7,408 nt of DNA. Source: Bacteroidales bacterium. GTDB taxonomy: Bacteria > Bacteroidota > Bacteroidia > Bacteroidales > Bacteroidaceae. The notes below the pieces were generated by a model, which was given only the letters and a program-made list of their open reading frames with translations, made no database searches and was not told the DNA's origin. This document shows positions 7,125 through 7,408 of the stretch, piece by piece; positions within the stretch are counted from its first letter, which is position 1; the number at the start of each line of letters is the position of its first letter. Location: the NCBI GenBank assembly GCA_004557285.1, contig SFEK01000104.1:1-7408 (forward strand), read 5' to 3'. Position numbers and translations under genes: made by a program.

Positions 7125-7240
7125 TTACGTCGTATCTCCACGGTACGGCTAAACTTGTACTGTTTAAAGGTCAAACAGTGAAATGCCGAGTGTTAGCGGT
7201 TAGCGAGAAGCATCCCAAAATTGAACTTGTAGATATGTCG
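7092..7240 (+). pseudogene. short coding-like insert, possible OB-fold fragment
   Basis: A plus-strand frame reads YTELIDEKTGITSYLHGTAK, then LVLFKGQTVKCRVLAVSEKH and PKIELVDMS. Spacing of hydrophobic and charged residues is that of a beta-barrel of OB or S1 type, and the codons (many ending in A or T) differ from those of the flanking minus-strand pieces. There is no start codon of its own, and after about 7237 the translation becomes Arg/Cys-rich nonsense. It therefore looks like an internal piece of a gene, oriented opposite to its neighbours. The family is not recognised. Confidence 0.4.
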
Positions 7241-7320
7241 GTCACGCTGTGCGAGTCTTGTCCCACGCTTTCCATGCAAGTGGCAAGAAGGAGGCAGATG
7301 AGGGGCAGGAGATGTTTCAG
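7171..7320 (-). pseudogene. severed 5' end of a secreted-protein gene
   Basis: Reading the minus strand from CTG at 7320-7318 gives L/M-KHLLPLICLLLATC followed by MESVGQDSHSVTDIS. This is a typical short Bacteroidetes signal peptide, with LATC as a possible lipobox. The believable part ends near 7238, where the oppositely oriented insert begins; the frame then runs on to a TGA at 7171-7173 with no protein character. The start codon overlaps the stop of the upstream minus-strand gene as CTGA, where ATGA would be usual, so the ATG may have decayed to CTG. The mature protein cannot be identified. Confidence 0.4.
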
Positions 7321-7408
7321 ATGAAAAGGTTCACATTGGCCTGTTCGGCTCGTTCCATATAGCTTGCCACACCTCCCACGGTGACGTTGTCGAGCAGTTC
7401 CTCGCGCT
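7317..7408 (-). CDS. C-terminal end of a gene entering from the right edge
   Basis: Thirty minus-strand codons, open to the window edge, read REELLDNVTVGGVASYMERA then EQANVNLFI and end in TGA at 7319-7317. Composition and codon use look genuinely coding and match the Bacteroidales genes to the left. The stop overlaps the start of the severed signal-peptide frame, an arrangement typical of translationally coupled genes in one operon. I do not recognise the protein from this short end. Confidence 0.5.
   Translation of the reverse strand, partial: REELLDNVTVGGVASYMERAEQANVNLFI

Noticed and set aside
6944..7324. a 126-residue plus-strand gene
   Set aside because: The first 50 and last 25 residues are Ser/Pro/Arg-rich shadow sequence; only the middle part (about 7092-7240) looks coding, so it is reported as a fragment.

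Overview
The window looks like chromosomal DNA from a member of the order Bacteroidales, probably Prevotella-like. Three things point there: two promoters match the Bacteroidetes form (TTTG, 19 nt, TAnnTTTG), the secreted proteins are mostly Bacteroidetes-type lipoproteins, and two domains (the DUF4369/thioredoxin-like pair and the ASPDG/EDWDG variant of the OmpA-like domain) are typical of that phylum. The exact genus cannot be settled from this sequence.

Positions 1-266 are an AT-rich control region. It has an inverted repeat, a well-formed promoter and an unusual pyrE leader, in which a hairpin covers an AGGAGG motif placed just before a nine-codon reading frame. Positions 267-1955 hold three same-strand genes: pyrE (orotate phosphoribosyltransferase, UMP synthesis), a small SRPBCC-fold protein, and a lipoprotein with a Rieske-like C-terminus in which CxxC pairs stand where the Rieske ligands would be. 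A second strong promoter then drives tRNA-Gly(GCC) and tRNA-Leu(UAA). Without a visible terminator these run into a large lipoprotein gene (OmpA-like domain plus TPR-type repeats), a DUF4369/thioredoxin-like lipoprotein that has lost its catalytic cysteines, and a full-length comM/yifB AAA+ ATPase gene. Gaps of 23, 18 and 6 nt suggest that much of 2023-6468 is co-transcribed.

Positions 6469-7408 are quite different. No complete gene is visible. Instead there are pieces: a RhuM-family fragment (+), the C-terminal part of an unrecognised protein (-), a short unrelated coding-like piece (+), and, on the minus strand at the right edge, the end of one gene overlapping the start of a secreted-protein gene that is cut off after about 27 codons. 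This is either a graveyard of mobile-element genes next to comM or an assembly chimera.

I find no CRISPR array, no intact insertion sequence and no complete new defence system. The points most worth a second look are the pyrE leader, the Cys-ligand Rieske-like lipoprotein, the non-standard T-loop of tRNA-Gly, the redox-dead thioredoxin lipoprotein and the mosaic at the right end.
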